A DNA stretch of 64,000 bases, taken from positions 4,774,001 through 4,838,000 of the forward strand of contig OZ245761.1 of the NCBI GenBank assembly GCA_965227535.1, written 5' to 3'. Under the pieces are notes generated by a model. The model saw nothing but the letters and a program-made list of their open reading frames with translations. It was not told where the DNA came from and searched no databases. This document shows positions 50,874-59,460 of this stretch, piece after piece. The stretch comes from SZUA-430 sp965227535. GTDB taxonomy: Bacteria > Pseudomonadota > Alphaproteobacteria > Micropepsales > Micropepsaceae. The position numbers and the translations under genes were made by a program. Each line of letters begins with the position of its first letter. Position 1 is the first letter of the stretch.

Positions 50874-51188
50874 CCCAGAAACTCCCCAATGGCGCATTAA
50901 CGCCCGTAACAGAAATTTGCTTTAAGTCTGCGTCAGATTTGACGAAAACGCCCCTGGGGCGTCAACGCAAAGCGGCGTGAATGGTCAAAGGGTTACTGTG
51001 ATTCTCCCTGGCATGTCACCCGAAGGCTTCAGTCTATCAGTTGCGAGTCAAGAGCGCGGCAACCACTAGGCGCGCGATCCTGTCGTTTACGACGATGGTG
51101 TGACCCGAATTGTACGAAGCTGTCGCCGTTAGCCACGTTTGAATTGCGCTGATTTCAGGCGGCGCCGCTTGGTTCGCGACAGCGAAGG
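50874..51188. promoter_or_regulatory. Intergenic region with palindrome upstream of the autotransporter
   Basis: This 315-base stretch has no supported gene; a minus-strand frame covering 51037-51366 has no recognisable protein character. It contains ACGCCCC-T-GGGGCGT (50948-50962), a perfect dyad 75 bases before the autotransporter start, flanked by TGACG (50940-50944), which matches CGTCA at 50960-50964. This is a plausible operator for the surface protein. Confidence 0.45.
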
Positions 51189-51443
51189 TCAAAGGCCCAT
51201 CCGCAACCGGCGGCCGAGAGCAAACACCAGATATCCGAACGCCGCCGACACCGCGCTGAAAACGAGAACGCCGATCACCCAAGGCCGCAACTCGGCGGTC
51301 AATCCTGTCTCCGATACCCAAGCAATCGCGAGCCCTAATCCAAACAGGACGCTGAACGCGATCCACGCCGCCGCCAGCACCATGAGCAGGAGCCCGACAA
51401 ACCGCCCGACGCTATCGGCGCTGTAGTGATGCGGCTCGCTCAT
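51189..51443 (-). CDS. Small two-helix membrane protein
   Basis: An 84-residue protein with hydrophobic segments at about residues 14-43 and 56-75, the first containing GLLLMVLAAAWIAFSVLFGL. A basic tail (GRRLRMGL) follows. It starts three bases from the MOSC gene's stop on the same strand and may be cotranscribed with it. The function is unknown. Confidence 0.65.
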   Translation of the reverse strand: MSEPHHYSADSVGRFVGLLLMVLAAAWIAFSVLFGLGLAIAWVSETGLTAELRPWVIGVLVFSAVSAAFGYLVFALGRRLRMGL

Positions 51444-51445
51444 GG

Positions 51446-52009
51446 CTAAACCGGCTTCAACGCCATGTGCGGAAGCTCCGGCAGTTCGACGCGAATACCG
51501 TCACCGGCAGCGACGTCGCCGCCCGCGATTACGATCGCCATCACGCCCGCCTTGCGCACAATCCCCCGCTCGGGATTGCGTTCAATCACGGCCTCCATCA
51601 ATCCCGGCTGCAAGTCGTCGAGCTGATAGCAAGGATTGCGCAACCCGGTGATTTCGACGACCGCGCTTTCGCCAAGCCTGAGCCGCGCGCCTTGCGGCAG
51701 ATCCAACAAGTCGATGCCCCGCGTCGTTACGTTCTCGCCCATCAAGCCCGGCGTGATCTTGAATCCTTTGGTCCGCAGCTCATCGAACAGCTCGGCATGA
51801 ATGAGATGCACCTGCCGCAAATTCGCTTGGGTCGGATCGCGCGCCACGCGCGAGCGATGCTTCACCGTCACGCCCGCATGCGCATCGCCCTCAATACCCA
51901 ACCCCTCGATCAGCCGCACGCGCTCGACGCGCGGTTTGGACATCGAATGCGATCCGCTGCAGCTGACGGCGACGACGAACTGGTCATGCTCCAGGGAGTC
52001 TGTATCCAC
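51446..52009 (-). CDS. MOSC-domain protein
   Basis: A 187-residue MOSC-domain protein, related to the C-terminal domain of molybdenum-cofactor sulfurases. RLIEGLGIEGDAHAGVTVKH, QVHLIHAELFDELRTKGFKI, GLMGENVTTRGIDLLDLPQG, ITGLRNPCYQLDDL with the conserved Cys, and MAIVIAGGDVAAGDGI all fit. A GTG at 52009 gives the N-terminal strand FVVAVSCSGSHSMSKP and is preferred over the ATG at 51943. It overlaps the DUF1289 gene by 26 bases. MOSC proteins act with molybdenum cofactor or transfer sulfur. Confidence 0.88.
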   Translation of the reverse strand: MDTDSLEHDQFVVAVSCSGSHSMSKPRVERVRLIEGLGIEGDAHAGVTVKHRSRVARDPTQANLRQVHLIHAELFDELRTKGFKITPGLMGENVTTRGIDLLDLPQGARLRLGESAVVEITGLRNPCYQLDDLQPGLMEAVIERNPERGIVRKAGVMAIVIAGGDVAAGDGIRVELPELPHMALKPV

Positions 52010-52202
52010 GCGAACGTTTCTCCCGGTCGAGGATCGAAGCCTTACGTTTGTCCAGCTCGCCGATGATCGTCCGGCGTTGATCGACGGGCAGGGTGCTCCA
52101 CCCCGCAATCTCGCGCATCGACCGTCCGCACCCCAGGCACCAACCTGTCGTAGCGTCAATCGCGCAGACCTTCACGCAGGGACTTTCGATCAATTCCGTC
52201 AT
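51984..52202 (-). CDS. DUF1289 small Cys-rich protein
   Basis: A 72-residue protein with the DUF1289 pattern: SPCVKVCAIDATTGWCLGCG, then MREIAGWSTLPVDQRR. Four cysteines probably bind a metal or Fe-S cluster. The family often sits beside oxidoreductases or cofactor genes. It is first in an operon with MOSC and is divergent from the acyl-CoA dehydrogenase pair. Confidence 0.88.
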   Translation of the reverse strand: MTELIESPCVKVCAIDATTGWCLGCGRSMREIAGWSTLPVDQRRTIIGELDKRKASILDREKRSRGYRLPGA

Positions 52203-52327
52203 CGGCCCACTGTTAGCGCCCTGGTATGCCGCTGTACAAGACGGATTGAAACCCCGCGCTCGACGACTATCATCGCGCGAACTGACAAATTGTCGACAAA
52301 GATCAGAGCCGAAGGGACGATCGCACC

Positions 52328-53518
52328 ATGAACCTCGATTTCACAGACGCCGACAACGCGTTCCGCAAAGAAGTGCGCGCGTTTATTGCCGAAAGCATCC
52401 CACCCGAAGTCCGCGGCAAAAAGCGCAACGAATACGGTGGCAAGGAAGATTTCCTCGCCTGGCACCGCGCGCTCTACAAGAAGGGCTGGGTGGCGCCCGG
52501 CTGGCCGAAGCAATATGGCGGCACCGGATGGACCTCGACGCAGAAATACATCTTCGGCGAAGAATGCGCGCACGCCGACACGCCGATGACGCTGCCCTTC
52601 GGTCTCGCGATGGTCGGCCCCGTGATCTACACCTTCGGCAACGAAGAACAGAAAAAGCAATTCCTGCCGCGCATCCTCTCCGGCGAAGATTGGTGGTGCC
52701 AGGGATATTCTGAGCCGGGCTCAGGCTCCGACCTTGCCTCGCTGAAGACGACCGCCGTGCGCGAAGGCGACCACTACATCGTCAACGGCCAAAAGACCTG
52801 GACGACGCTCGCCCAATACGCCGACTGGATATTCTGCCTGGTTCGCACCGACGCAAAAGCGAAGCAGCAAGAAGGCATCTCGTTCCTCCTCATCGACATG
52901 AAGACGCCCGGCGTCACCGTCCGCCCCATCATCACGATGGACGGCGGCCACGAAGTGAACGAGGTCTTCTTCGATAACGTGAAGGTGCCGGCCAAGAATC
53001 TCATCGGCAAAGAAAACGAAGGCTGGACCTACGCGAAGTTCCTGCTGGGCCATGAACGCGCCGGCATCGCCGGCGTCGCCCGCTCCAAACGCGGCGTTGA
53101 ACGTCTCAAACAAATTGCTGAGGCCGAACAAGACGGCGGCAAGCCGTTGCTCGAGAATCCTGAATTCTCGCGCAACATCGCTGAGCTTGAGATCGACCTG
53201 CTCGCACTCGAATTCACCGAGCTGCGCACGCTCGCCCGCGAATCCAAAGGCGGCCACGGCCCCGAAGCCTCGATCCTCAAGATCAAAGGCACCGACATTC
53301 AGCAACGCCTGACCGAGCTGACGCTCGAGGCCATCGCGTACTACGCCGGCCCCTACCGTCCGTTCGCGCACGACAAGATGACGAACGAATACGTCCCGGG
53401 TCCCGACTACGCGCACGGCGCCGCGCAGAACTACTTCCTTACGCGCCGCACGACGATCTACGGCGGCTCAAGCGAGATCCAGCGCAACATCATTGCGAAG
53501 ATGGTTCTGGGCCTCTAA
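52328..53518 (+). CDS. Acyl-CoA dehydrogenase, large partner of a pair
   Basis: A 396-residue acyl-CoA dehydrogenase. GWPKQYGGTGWTSTQKYIF, WWCQGYSEPGSGSDLASLKT, YIVNGQKTWTTLAQYADWIF and the C-terminal TIYGGSSEIQRNIIAKMVLG fit the family. GHERAGIAG places a Glu near the position used as base by isovaleryl-type enzymes. It is followed by a second, dissimilar acyl-CoA dehydrogenase; such adjacent pairs form heterotetramers in steroid and side-chain degradation. A homologue is at 58241-59449. Confidence 0.92.
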   Translation: MNLDFTDADNAFRKEVRAFIAESIPPEVRGKKRNEYGGKEDFLAWHRALYKKGWVAPGWPKQYGGTGWTSTQKYIFGEECAHADTPMTLPFGLAMVGPVIYTFGNEEQKKQFLPRILSGEDWWCQGYSEPGSGSDLASLKTTAVREGDHYIVNGQKTWTTLAQYADWIFCLVRTDAKAKQQEGISFLLIDMKTPGVTVRPIITMDGGHEVNEVFFDNVKVPAKNLIGKENEGWTYAKFLLGHERAGIAGVARSKRGVERLKQIAEAEQDGGKPLLENPEFSRNIAELEIDLLALEFTELRTLARESKGGHGPEASILKIKGTDIQQRLTELTLEAIAYYAGPYRPFAHDKMTNEYVPGPDYAHGAAQNYFLTRRTTIYGGSSEIQRNIIAKMVLGL

Positions 53519-53567
53519 GACGGCACCCACAAGAAATTGGCATTCAGGAAACGCTAGGAACGACGCA

Positions 53568-54698
53568 ATGGATTTTTCCTTCACTGAAGAACAAACGCTG
53601 CTGCGCAACAGCGTGCAGAAGTTCGTACAGAACGACTACACGTTTGATAACCGCCGCGCGATCGCGAAGAGCGACACCGGCTGGAGCAAGAAGAACTGGT
53701 CCACGTTCGCTGAACTAGGCCTGCTCGGCGCGCCGTTCGCAGAAGATTTCGGCGGCCTCGGCGGCGGTCCGATCGAAACCATGATCATCATGGAAGAATT
53801 CGGTCGCGGCCTCGTGATCGAGCCGTACCTCGGCACCGTCGTCCTCGGCGGCGGCTTCCTCCGCCACGGCGGCACAAAGGCCCAGAAGGAAAAGCTCATC
53901 CCCGAGCTCATCGAAGGCAAGCGAGTCTTCGCGTTCGCCTTCGCCGAACCGCAAGGCCGTTACAACCTCGCCGACCTCACGGTCACCGCGAAGAAGTCCG
54001 GCGCCGGCTACACGCTGAACGGCCATAAGGCCGTCGTCATCGGCGCGCCGTGGGCTGACACGCTGATCGTCAGCGCGCGCACCGGCGGCGGTCAACGCGA
54101 TGAGAAGGGCGTCTCCGTCTTCCTCGTCGACAAGAAAACCAAAGGCGTCTCGACCCGCGACTATCCGACCGTCGACGGCCTGCGAGCTTCCGAAGTGACG
54201 TTCGAGAACGTAGCCCTCGGCGCCGACGCCCTCGTCGGCGAAGAAGGCAACGGCCTGAAGCTGATCGAACAAGTCACCGACGAAGGCATCGCAGCGCTCA
54301 GCGCCGAAGCCATCGGCGGCATGAAGGTGCTGAACGACGCCACGGTCGAATACTGCAAGACGCGCAAACAATTCGGCGTGCCGATCGGCAAGTTCCAAGT
54401 GCTGCAACACCGCATGGTCGACATGTTCATGAACTACGAACAGTCGGTCTCGATCACGTACATGGTCACGCTGAAGCTCAACGAAAGCGAAACCGAACGC
54501 AAGAAAGCGGCATCAGCAGCCAAAGTCCAAATCGGCAAAGCCGGCCGCTTCATCGGCCAAAACGCGGTGCAATTGCACGGCGGCATGGGCATGACCGACG
54601 AACTCAACATTGGCCACTACTTCAAACGCCTGACGATGATCGACACGATGTTCGGCAACACCGACCACCACCTCAAACGCTACGCGTCACTCGACTGA
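53568..54698 (+). CDS. Acyl-CoA dehydrogenase, small partner of a pair
   Basis: A 376-residue acyl-CoA dehydrogenase whose start MDFSFTEEQTLLRNSVQKFV is preceded by a 49-base gap. GAPFAEDFGGLGGGPIETMI, VFAFAFAEPQGRYNLADLTV and the C-terminal VQLHGGMGMTDELNIGHYFK then MFGNTDHHLKRYA lack the usual catalytic Glu region, consistent with the non-catalytic or structural subunit of a heteromeric enzyme. The operon with the preceding gene ends at a terminator. The catalytic split between the two subunits is inferred from known pairs. Confidence 0.9.
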   Translation: MDFSFTEEQTLLRNSVQKFVQNDYTFDNRRAIAKSDTGWSKKNWSTFAELGLLGAPFAEDFGGLGGGPIETMIIMEEFGRGLVIEPYLGTVVLGGGFLRHGGTKAQKEKLIPELIEGKRVFAFAFAEPQGRYNLADLTVTAKKSGAGYTLNGHKAVVIGAPWADTLIVSARTGGGQRDEKGVSVFLVDKKTKGVSTRDYPTVDGLRASEVTFENVALGADALVGEEGNGLKLIEQVTDEGIAALSAEAIGGMKVLNDATVEYCKTRKQFGVPIGKFQVLQHRMVDMFMNYEQSVSITYMVTLKLNESETERKKAASAAKVQIGKAGRFIGQNAVQLHGGMGMTDELNIGHYFKRLTMIDTMFGNTDHHLKRYASLD

Positions 54699-54704
54699 GT
54701 TTTT

Positions 54705-54725
54705 ACGCACTCAAGCGTGCGTTTT
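54705..54725 (+). terminator. Intrinsic terminator after the acyl-CoA dehydrogenase pair
   Basis: ACGCAC (54705-54710), loop TCAAGC, GTGCGT (54717-54722), then TTT. It lies just after the stop of the pair. Confidence 0.6.
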
Positions 54726-54816
54726 GCCACAAAGACACAAAGGCACGAAGACGCCCAGGCGCTTCGTGCCTTTCGCATTTCAGAGAAGTGCTAGGCTCTA
54801 GCCGGGAGAGCGATGC

Positions 54817-54903
54817 ATGAGTGAAAATGCCAAGCTAGGCGCTTACGCGCCTACAGAGAGAGATCTCGAAGAGATCGGCGCCCCGATCGACGATGCGGTA
54901 TGA
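54817..54903 (+). CDS. Possible 28-residue small protein
   Basis: An ATG preceded by GGGAGAG (five bases before) opens a frame of 28 codons ending TGA. It encodes an acidic peptide beginning MSENAKLGAYAPTERDLEEI. The ribosome site and polar, non-repetitive composition are better than expected for noise, but it is short, lies next to a simple repeat and has no family. It is listed as a candidate only. Confidence 0.35.
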   Translation: MSENAKLGAYAPTERDLEEIGAPIDDAV

Positions 54904-54907
54904 CGAA

Positions 54908-54947
54908 CTTCGTGCCTTCGTGCCTTCGTGCCTTTGTGCCTTCGTGG
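54908..54947. repeat. Short tandem repeat CTTCGTGC
   Basis: Five consecutive 8-base units: CTTCGTGC three times, CTTTGTGC and CTTCGTGG. The complementary words CACAAAGACACAAAGGCACG and GCGCTTCGTGCCTTTCGC occur at about 54730-54775, so the region can fold back on itself. Similar CTTTGTGC/CTTCGTGC words are familiar to me from intergenic regions of several phyla; that is recollection only. Confidence 0.8.
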
Positions 54948-54975
54948 TAAAACCCACGCTCTCAACGCACAAACC

Positions 54976-56436
54976 TCAGATCACCGTCGCCAAACGGATA
55001 GGCACAGGTTGCGGTGCGGTCAGGCGTTCGCGCGGGAATGAGCACGTGAAGGTGGTGCCTTTGCCCAACGTGCTGTCGAGCTTCACCTTGCCGCCGTGCG
55101 CCTCGATAAGTCCGCGAACGATCGGCAGACCCAGGCCCGTGCCCTTCTCGCGCGTGGCCACATCGTGCTGACCCTGACCGAACGCTTCGAACACCGTGTT
55201 GACGTCGGCAGGATCGATTCCGCAACCGGTATCGCTGACGCCGACCTCCATCCCGCCGGTTGGCGAGCGTCGCGCGAACGCCGTCACCCTCCCGCCTGCC
55301 GGCGTAAACTTGACCGCATTCGAAATGAGATTGAGCAGAATCTGCTGCGTCGCCCGTTCGTCCGCCAACAGCAGCGGCAACCCGTGCTCGACCTCCACCA
55401 CCAGCGTCACGTTCCCTTGCGACGCCTGCACGGTGAACATCTTCATCGCCGTGTCGATCGCTTCGCGCACGTCGACCTCGACGGCGCGAACGACATAACG
55501 CCCGGCCTCGATCTTCGCGAGATCCAGGACGTCGTTGATCAGCCCTAGCAGATGATGACCGCTGTCGTTGATGTGCTTTGCATAGTCGGTGTACTGCGGC
55601 GACCCCAGCGCACCGAAGACCTCGCCCTTCATGATCTCCGAAAAGCCCAAGATCGCGTTCAGCGGCGTGCGCAACTCATGACTCATATTGGCCAGGAATT
55701 CCGACTTCGCATGGCTGGCGCTCTCGGCCTTTTGCCGCGCCTTGTCGGATTCGATCTTCGCCGCGGTCAATTGCTCGATCAGATCGTTGCGATCCTCACG
55801 CAGCAACAGCATATCGCGCGCCGTGAGGAACACATTGCGCGACATGTGAATCATGAAGCCGCAATAGAAAAACGACAGCGCCGCGATGCCGTAATAGAAC
55901 GAAGTCCCTTCCGTCAGCGACGGCACGATCATCACAAACGCGCTCGTGCCGATGCTCACCGCCGCAAAGCGCGGGTAGGGCGCCGCGAGCGCCGCGCCGC
56001 CCGCCATATTGCAGGCATAGACGAGAACCAGGAACAGGTGACCAAGATCGTCGCCATAGCGCCAGAACAGCAACGGCGGCGCAGTCCAGATCACGCAGAA
56101 CAGCAGCATGCCGGCGAACAAGGTCCACGACCACCGCCGCGCTTCACCCGGCGGCGGCGCTGCATGGCGGAACCAGCGGTGCAGGGACCAAAAGAAAATA
56201 CTGGCCGCCGTGACCGCGCCGAACCAGATGACCAATGGTTCCGCCGGCACCCAATGCCAAAGCATCAACGCAAGCGTAGCGCCGATAATCGGAAAGCCCA
56301 AGATGCCGGGGCGGAAGTTCTCATCGACCATGCGCAGCTGATCGAGTTCAAGTTTGGCCGCGCGTTCGGGCGACAGCGTGCGCGTGCGCGCCGCTTCCGT
56401 ACTGCTGCCGATCGCGTCTGGACCCAACGACGTCAT
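54976..56436 (-). CDS. Membrane sensor histidine kinase (PdhS/DivJ-like)
   Basis: A 486-residue kinase with about six membrane helices between residues 45 and 205, a coiled linker, an intact HisKA box EFLANMSHELRTPLNAILGF, and a HATPase domain with NLISNAVKFTPAGGRV, VSDTGCGIDPAD and EKGTGLGLPIVRGLIEAHGG. The architecture resembles cell-cycle or stress kinases of Caulobacterales and Rhizobiales. No response regulator lies next to it. It serves as the internal reference for the degenerate kinase at 31427. Confidence 0.92.
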   Translation of the reverse strand: MTSLGPDAIGSSTEAARTRTLSPERAAKLELDQLRMVDENFRPGILGFPIIGATLALMLWHWVPAEPLVIWFGAVTAASIFFWSLHRWFRHAAPPPGEARRWSWTLFAGMLLFCVIWTAPPLLFWRYGDDLGHLFLVLVYACNMAGGAALAAPYPRFAAVSIGTSAFVMIVPSLTEGTSFYYGIAALSFFYCGFMIHMSRNVFLTARDMLLLREDRNDLIEQLTAAKIESDKARQKAESASHAKSEFLANMSHELRTPLNAILGFSEIMKGEVFGALGSPQYTDYAKHINDSGHHLLGLINDVLDLAKIEAGRYVVRAVEVDVREAIDTAMKMFTVQASQGNVTLVVEVEHGLPLLLADERATQQILLNLISNAVKFTPAGGRVTAFARRSPTGGMEVGVSDTGCGIDPADVNTVFEAFGQGQHDVATREKGTGLGLPIVRGLIEAHGGKVKLDSTLGKGTTFTCSFPRERLTAPQPVPIRLATVI

Positions 56437-56583
56437 GCGCGGTCTTCGACCTGCCCCACCCCAAACAGACCGGATGGTGCATGAAAGCCATTAAGGAAGA
56501 TTGGGCGGCCCCACGCATCCGCCTTGCGCGAGGCGCGCGCATGGTTACGGTGGCGTAAATCCGCCCAAGCCCAAAGGCCAAAC

Positions 56584-57384
56584 ATGAGCGAAGTCTTACT
56601 GATCGAAACGCGCGGCCCCGTCGCGATCCTGACCATCAACCGCGCCGAATCCAGGAACCCGCTCGGCCACGACGGCGACGGCGATGCCTTCGCGGCGGCG
56701 GCGGCGCGCATCAACGCCGACCGCGGCATCCGCGCCGCCATCCTGACGGGCGCGGGAAAAGCGTTCTCCGCCGGCGGTGACCTCAAAGCCATGCGCGAGA
56801 AAGGCGGCGCCTTCGCCGGCCCCGGCGTCACGATCCGCGAGCGCTATCGCAACGGCATCCACAAAATCGTCCGCAGCGTCTGGAACCTCGAGGTCCCGTT
56901 GATCGCCGCCGTCAACGGCCCGGCGATCGGCCTCGGCAACGACGTCGCCTGCCTGGCCGACACGCGCATCGCCGCCGACACCGCCATCTTCGGCGCCACA
57001 TTCCTGAAGATCGGCCTCATCCCCGGCGACGGCGGCGCGTGGCTTCTGCCGCGCGTCATCGGCATGGCCCGCGCGTCGGAACTGCTTTACACCGGCGACA
57101 CGATCGACGCGCCGACGGCGTTGAGCTGGGGCCTCGTCTCAAAAGTCGTGCCCGCCGCAACGCTCATGGACGAGGCGATGAAACTCGCCAACCGCATGGC
57201 CGCCCAACCGCCCGACGTCCTGCGCATGACCAAGCGCCTGCTGCGCGAAGGCCAATCGACGAGCTTCGACAACATCATGGAACTGTCGGCCGCGATGCAG
57301 TCGCTCGCCCACCACACCGAAGACCACGCCGAAGCCGTCAACGCTTTCTTCGAAAAACGCCCCGGCAACTACAAAGGACAGTGA
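56584..57384 (+). CDS. Enoyl-CoA hydratase/isomerase
   Basis: A 266-residue crotonase-fold protein: AILTINRAESRNPLGHDGDG, AILTGAGKAFSAGGDLKAMR forming the oxyanion hole, and AVNGPAIGLGNDVACLADTR. The acidic residues that act on the acyl group are partly altered (GLGND and FLKIGLIPGDGGAWLLPRVI). It hydrates or isomerises an enoyl-CoA from the dehydrogenases. It starts a four-gene operon, and its TGA overlaps the next GTG (GTGA). Confidence 0.92.
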   Translation: MSEVLLIETRGPVAILTINRAESRNPLGHDGDGDAFAAAAARINADRGIRAAILTGAGKAFSAGGDLKAMREKGGAFAGPGVTIRERYRNGIHKIVRSVWNLEVPLIAAVNGPAIGLGNDVACLADTRIAADTAIFGATFLKIGLIPGDGGAWLLPRVIGMARASELLYTGDTIDAPTALSWGLVSKVVPAATLMDEAMKLANRMAAQPPDVLRMTKRLLREGQSTSFDNIMELSAAMQSLAHHTEDHAEAVNAFFEKRPGNYKGQ

Positions 57385-57899
57385 CAGCAGCGCCGCACAT
57401 TCCGGGCTTCACAGTTCGCGCGCTAGCCGAGGGCGACGTGCGCGAACTCCAAGCGTTATTCGACGCCGACCCGGACTATTTCGAAATGGCGCACGCGCGT
57501 CCCGCCGCGATGGACGAAGTCGATCAAATCCGCAAAGCGCTTCCGCCGGAAAAGACTCAAGCCGACAAATTCCTCCACCTCGTCATCGATCAGCGCAATC
57601 GCATCGCCGCCCTCACTGACGTCATCCGCGGCTTCCCGGAACCGCACATCTGGTACCTAGGCTTCCTGTATCTCGCGAAGTCGGCGAGAGGGCAGGGCCT
57701 CGGCCGCCGCATGCTGCAAGCGCTCTACCCGTGGGTGCGAGCCAACCGCGGCACTGCGCTCCGCCTCGGTGTCGTCGAAGAGAACGCCCACGCCCGCCAC
57801 CTCTACGCTACGGAAGGCTTTGCCCTGCAGGTGATCCGCGAGCCGGATCCAACCGTGGACCGCGTGCGCCGCATCCTTGTGCTTCAGCGCGCCCTTTAG
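57381..57899 (+). CDS. GNAT-family N-acetyltransferase
   Basis: A 172-residue GNAT domain: FTVRALAEGDVRELQALFDA, HIWYLGFLYLAKSARGQGLG then RRMLQALYPWV (motif A, acetyl-CoA binding), and LRLGVVEENAHARHLYATEG. The GTG start overlaps the enoyl-CoA hydratase stop. Its acceptor is unknown; its presence in a beta-oxidation-like operon may be accidental or may indicate modification of an intermediate. Confidence 0.87.
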   Translation: MTAAPHIPGFTVRALAEGDVRELQALFDADPDYFEMAHARPAAMDEVDQIRKALPPEKTQADKFLHLVIDQRNRIAALTDVIRGFPEPHIWYLGFLYLAKSARGQGLGRRMLQALYPWVRANRGTALRLGVVEENAHARHLYATEGFALQVIREPDPTVDRVRRILVLQRAL

Positions 57900-57944
57900 T
57901 CTATTCTCGACCCACAACGACATTCGCAATCAGGGAGAAACAAC

Positions 57945-58235
57945 ATGACCGTCGGCATCGTCGCGCATCTGAAAGTGAAAGAAGGCAGCCAAGCGGATTT
58001 CGAAACCGCCTTCCTCGAACTCCAAGCCGCCGTGAAGAAGAACGAACCCGGCGTGATCCAGTACGAAGTCTTCAAGTCCAAGGCCGACCCGACGATGTAC
58101 GTCGTCATGGAACAATACAAAACCGAAGCTGATTTGGCCGCGCACCGGACGATGCCGCACATGGCTGCGGCGGGGCCAAAGCTCGGCGCCGTTCTCGATG
58201 GCCGCCCGCAAATCGAAATCCTCGGCAAGGTCTAA
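57945..58235 (+). CDS. Antibiotic-biosynthesis-monooxygenase-type (ABM) small protein
   Basis: A 96-residue ferredoxin-like ABM domain: MTVGIVAHLKVKEGSQADFE, EPGVIQYEVFKSKADPTMYV, MEQYKTEADLAAHRTMPHM. ABM proteins are dimeric, cofactor-free monooxygenases or quinone/haem-binding proteins. It lies five bases before the acyl-CoA dehydrogenase at 58241 in the same operon. Confidence 0.9.
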   Translation: MTVGIVAHLKVKEGSQADFETAFLELQAAVKKNEPGVIQYEVFKSKADPTMYVVMEQYKTEADLAAHRTMPHMAAAGPKLGAVLDGRPQIEILGKV

Positions 58236-58240
58236 GTCAC

Positions 58241-59449
58241 ATGGATCTCGGCTTCAGCAAGGAAGATCTGAAATTCCGCGATGAGGTCCGCGCCTTCATC
58301 GCCGAGAAATACGACGAAGACCTTCGCCGCAAAATGTCGCTCACCAAGAACGGCTACCTCGACAAAGCCGGCCAGGTGAAATGGCAAAAGGCGCTCAACG
58401 ATCGCGGCTGGGCGGCCGTGAATTGGCCGACGCAACACGGTGGCGCAGGCTTTACGCCCAACCAGAAATACATTTTCGACATCGAGATGGCCGCCGCCGG
58501 CACGCCGATCGTCAGCCCCATGGGCCTGAAGATGGTCGCCCCCGTCATCATGGCGTTCGGCAGCGACGAGCAGAAAAAGAAATACCTGCCGCCGATCCTC
58601 TCGTCCGACATCTGGTGGTGCCAGGGCTACTCCGAACCCGGTTCAGGCTCGGACCTCGCCAGCCTCGCCATGCGCGCGGAAGACAAAGGCGACCACTATC
58701 TCTGCAACGGCACAAAGATCTGGACCACGCACGCGCAGTGGGCCGACTGGATCTTCTGCCTCGTCCGCACGACACCCGGCAAAAAACCGCAAGAAGGCAT
58801 CTCCTTCATCCTCATCGACATGAAAACGCCCGGCATCACGGTGAAACCGATCGTCACACTCGACGGCCCGCCTGACAACGAGCAAGAGGTCAACCAAGTC
58901 TTCTTCGATGACGTCCGCGTGCCGAAGGAGAACCTGATTGGCAAACAGGACGAAGGCTGGACCTACGCGAAATACCTACTCGAATTCGAACGCGGCAACG
59001 CCTACGCGCCAGGCCTGAAACGCTCGCTCAAAAAAGTGCGCACGATCGCCGCCGCCGAAGGCACCAACGGCCACAAGTTGATCGACGACGCCGAATTCCG
59101 CCGCAAGATCGACGAAGTCGAAATCCAACTCCACGCGCTGGAATTCACCGAACTGCGCATCTTCTCAAAGCTCGCGACAGGCGGCCGCCCCGGCGCAGAA
59201 TCGTCACTGCTAAAAACGCGCGGCACCGAACTCCAACAAGCGATCACCGAACTCGCATTGGAAGCGGTCCAATACAGCGCCATGCCCTTCGTCCAAAACC
59301 CAATGGCCCGCACCAACGAACCCTGGCCGCAACCCGACTACGCCGTCACAACGGCCCCCTACTACTTCAACCTCCGCAAAGCCGCCATCTACGCCGGCTC
59401 CAACGAAATCCAGCGCAACATCATGGCAAAGCTGGTGCTGGGACTCTGA
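58241..59449 (+). CDS. Acyl-CoA dehydrogenase
   Basis: A 402-residue acyl-CoA dehydrogenase closely similar in layout to the one at 52328: WPTQHGGAGFTPNQKYIFDI, WWCQGYSEPGSGSDLASLAM, YLCNGTKIWTTHAQWADWIF and AAIYAGSNEIQRNIMAKLVL. The EFERGNAYAPG segment places a Glu where the base of isovaleryl-type enzymes lies. No small-subunit partner follows. Its stop lies in the loop of a strong hairpin. Confidence 0.93.
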   Translation: MDLGFSKEDLKFRDEVRAFIAEKYDEDLRRKMSLTKNGYLDKAGQVKWQKALNDRGWAAVNWPTQHGGAGFTPNQKYIFDIEMAAAGTPIVSPMGLKMVAPVIMAFGSDEQKKKYLPPILSSDIWWCQGYSEPGSGSDLASLAMRAEDKGDHYLCNGTKIWTTHAQWADWIFCLVRTTPGKKPQEGISFILIDMKTPGITVKPIVTLDGPPDNEQEVNQVFFDDVRVPKENLIGKQDEGWTYAKYLLEFERGNAYAPGLKRSLKKVRTIAAAEGTNGHKLIDDAEFRRKIDEVEIQLHALEFTELRIFSKLATGGRPGAESSLLKTRGTELQQAITELALEAVQYSAMPFVQNPMARTNEPWPQPDYAVTTAPYYFNLRKAAIYAGSNEIQRNIMAKLVLGL

Positions 59450-59460
59450 GTCCCAGCACC
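59434..59460 (+). terminator. Perfect hairpin spanning the stop codon of the acyl-CoA dehydrogenase
   Basis: GGTGCTGGGACT (59434-59445) and AGTCCCAGCACC (59449-59460) form a 12-bp stem; the TGA stop starts in the three-base loop. Only a weak TGTTAT follows, so factor-independent termination is uncertain. Confidence 0.55.

Noticed and set aside
51037..51366. A 109-codon minus-strand frame beside the small membrane gene
   Set aside because: It overlaps a better membrane-protein frame and has no recognisable fold or ribosome site.
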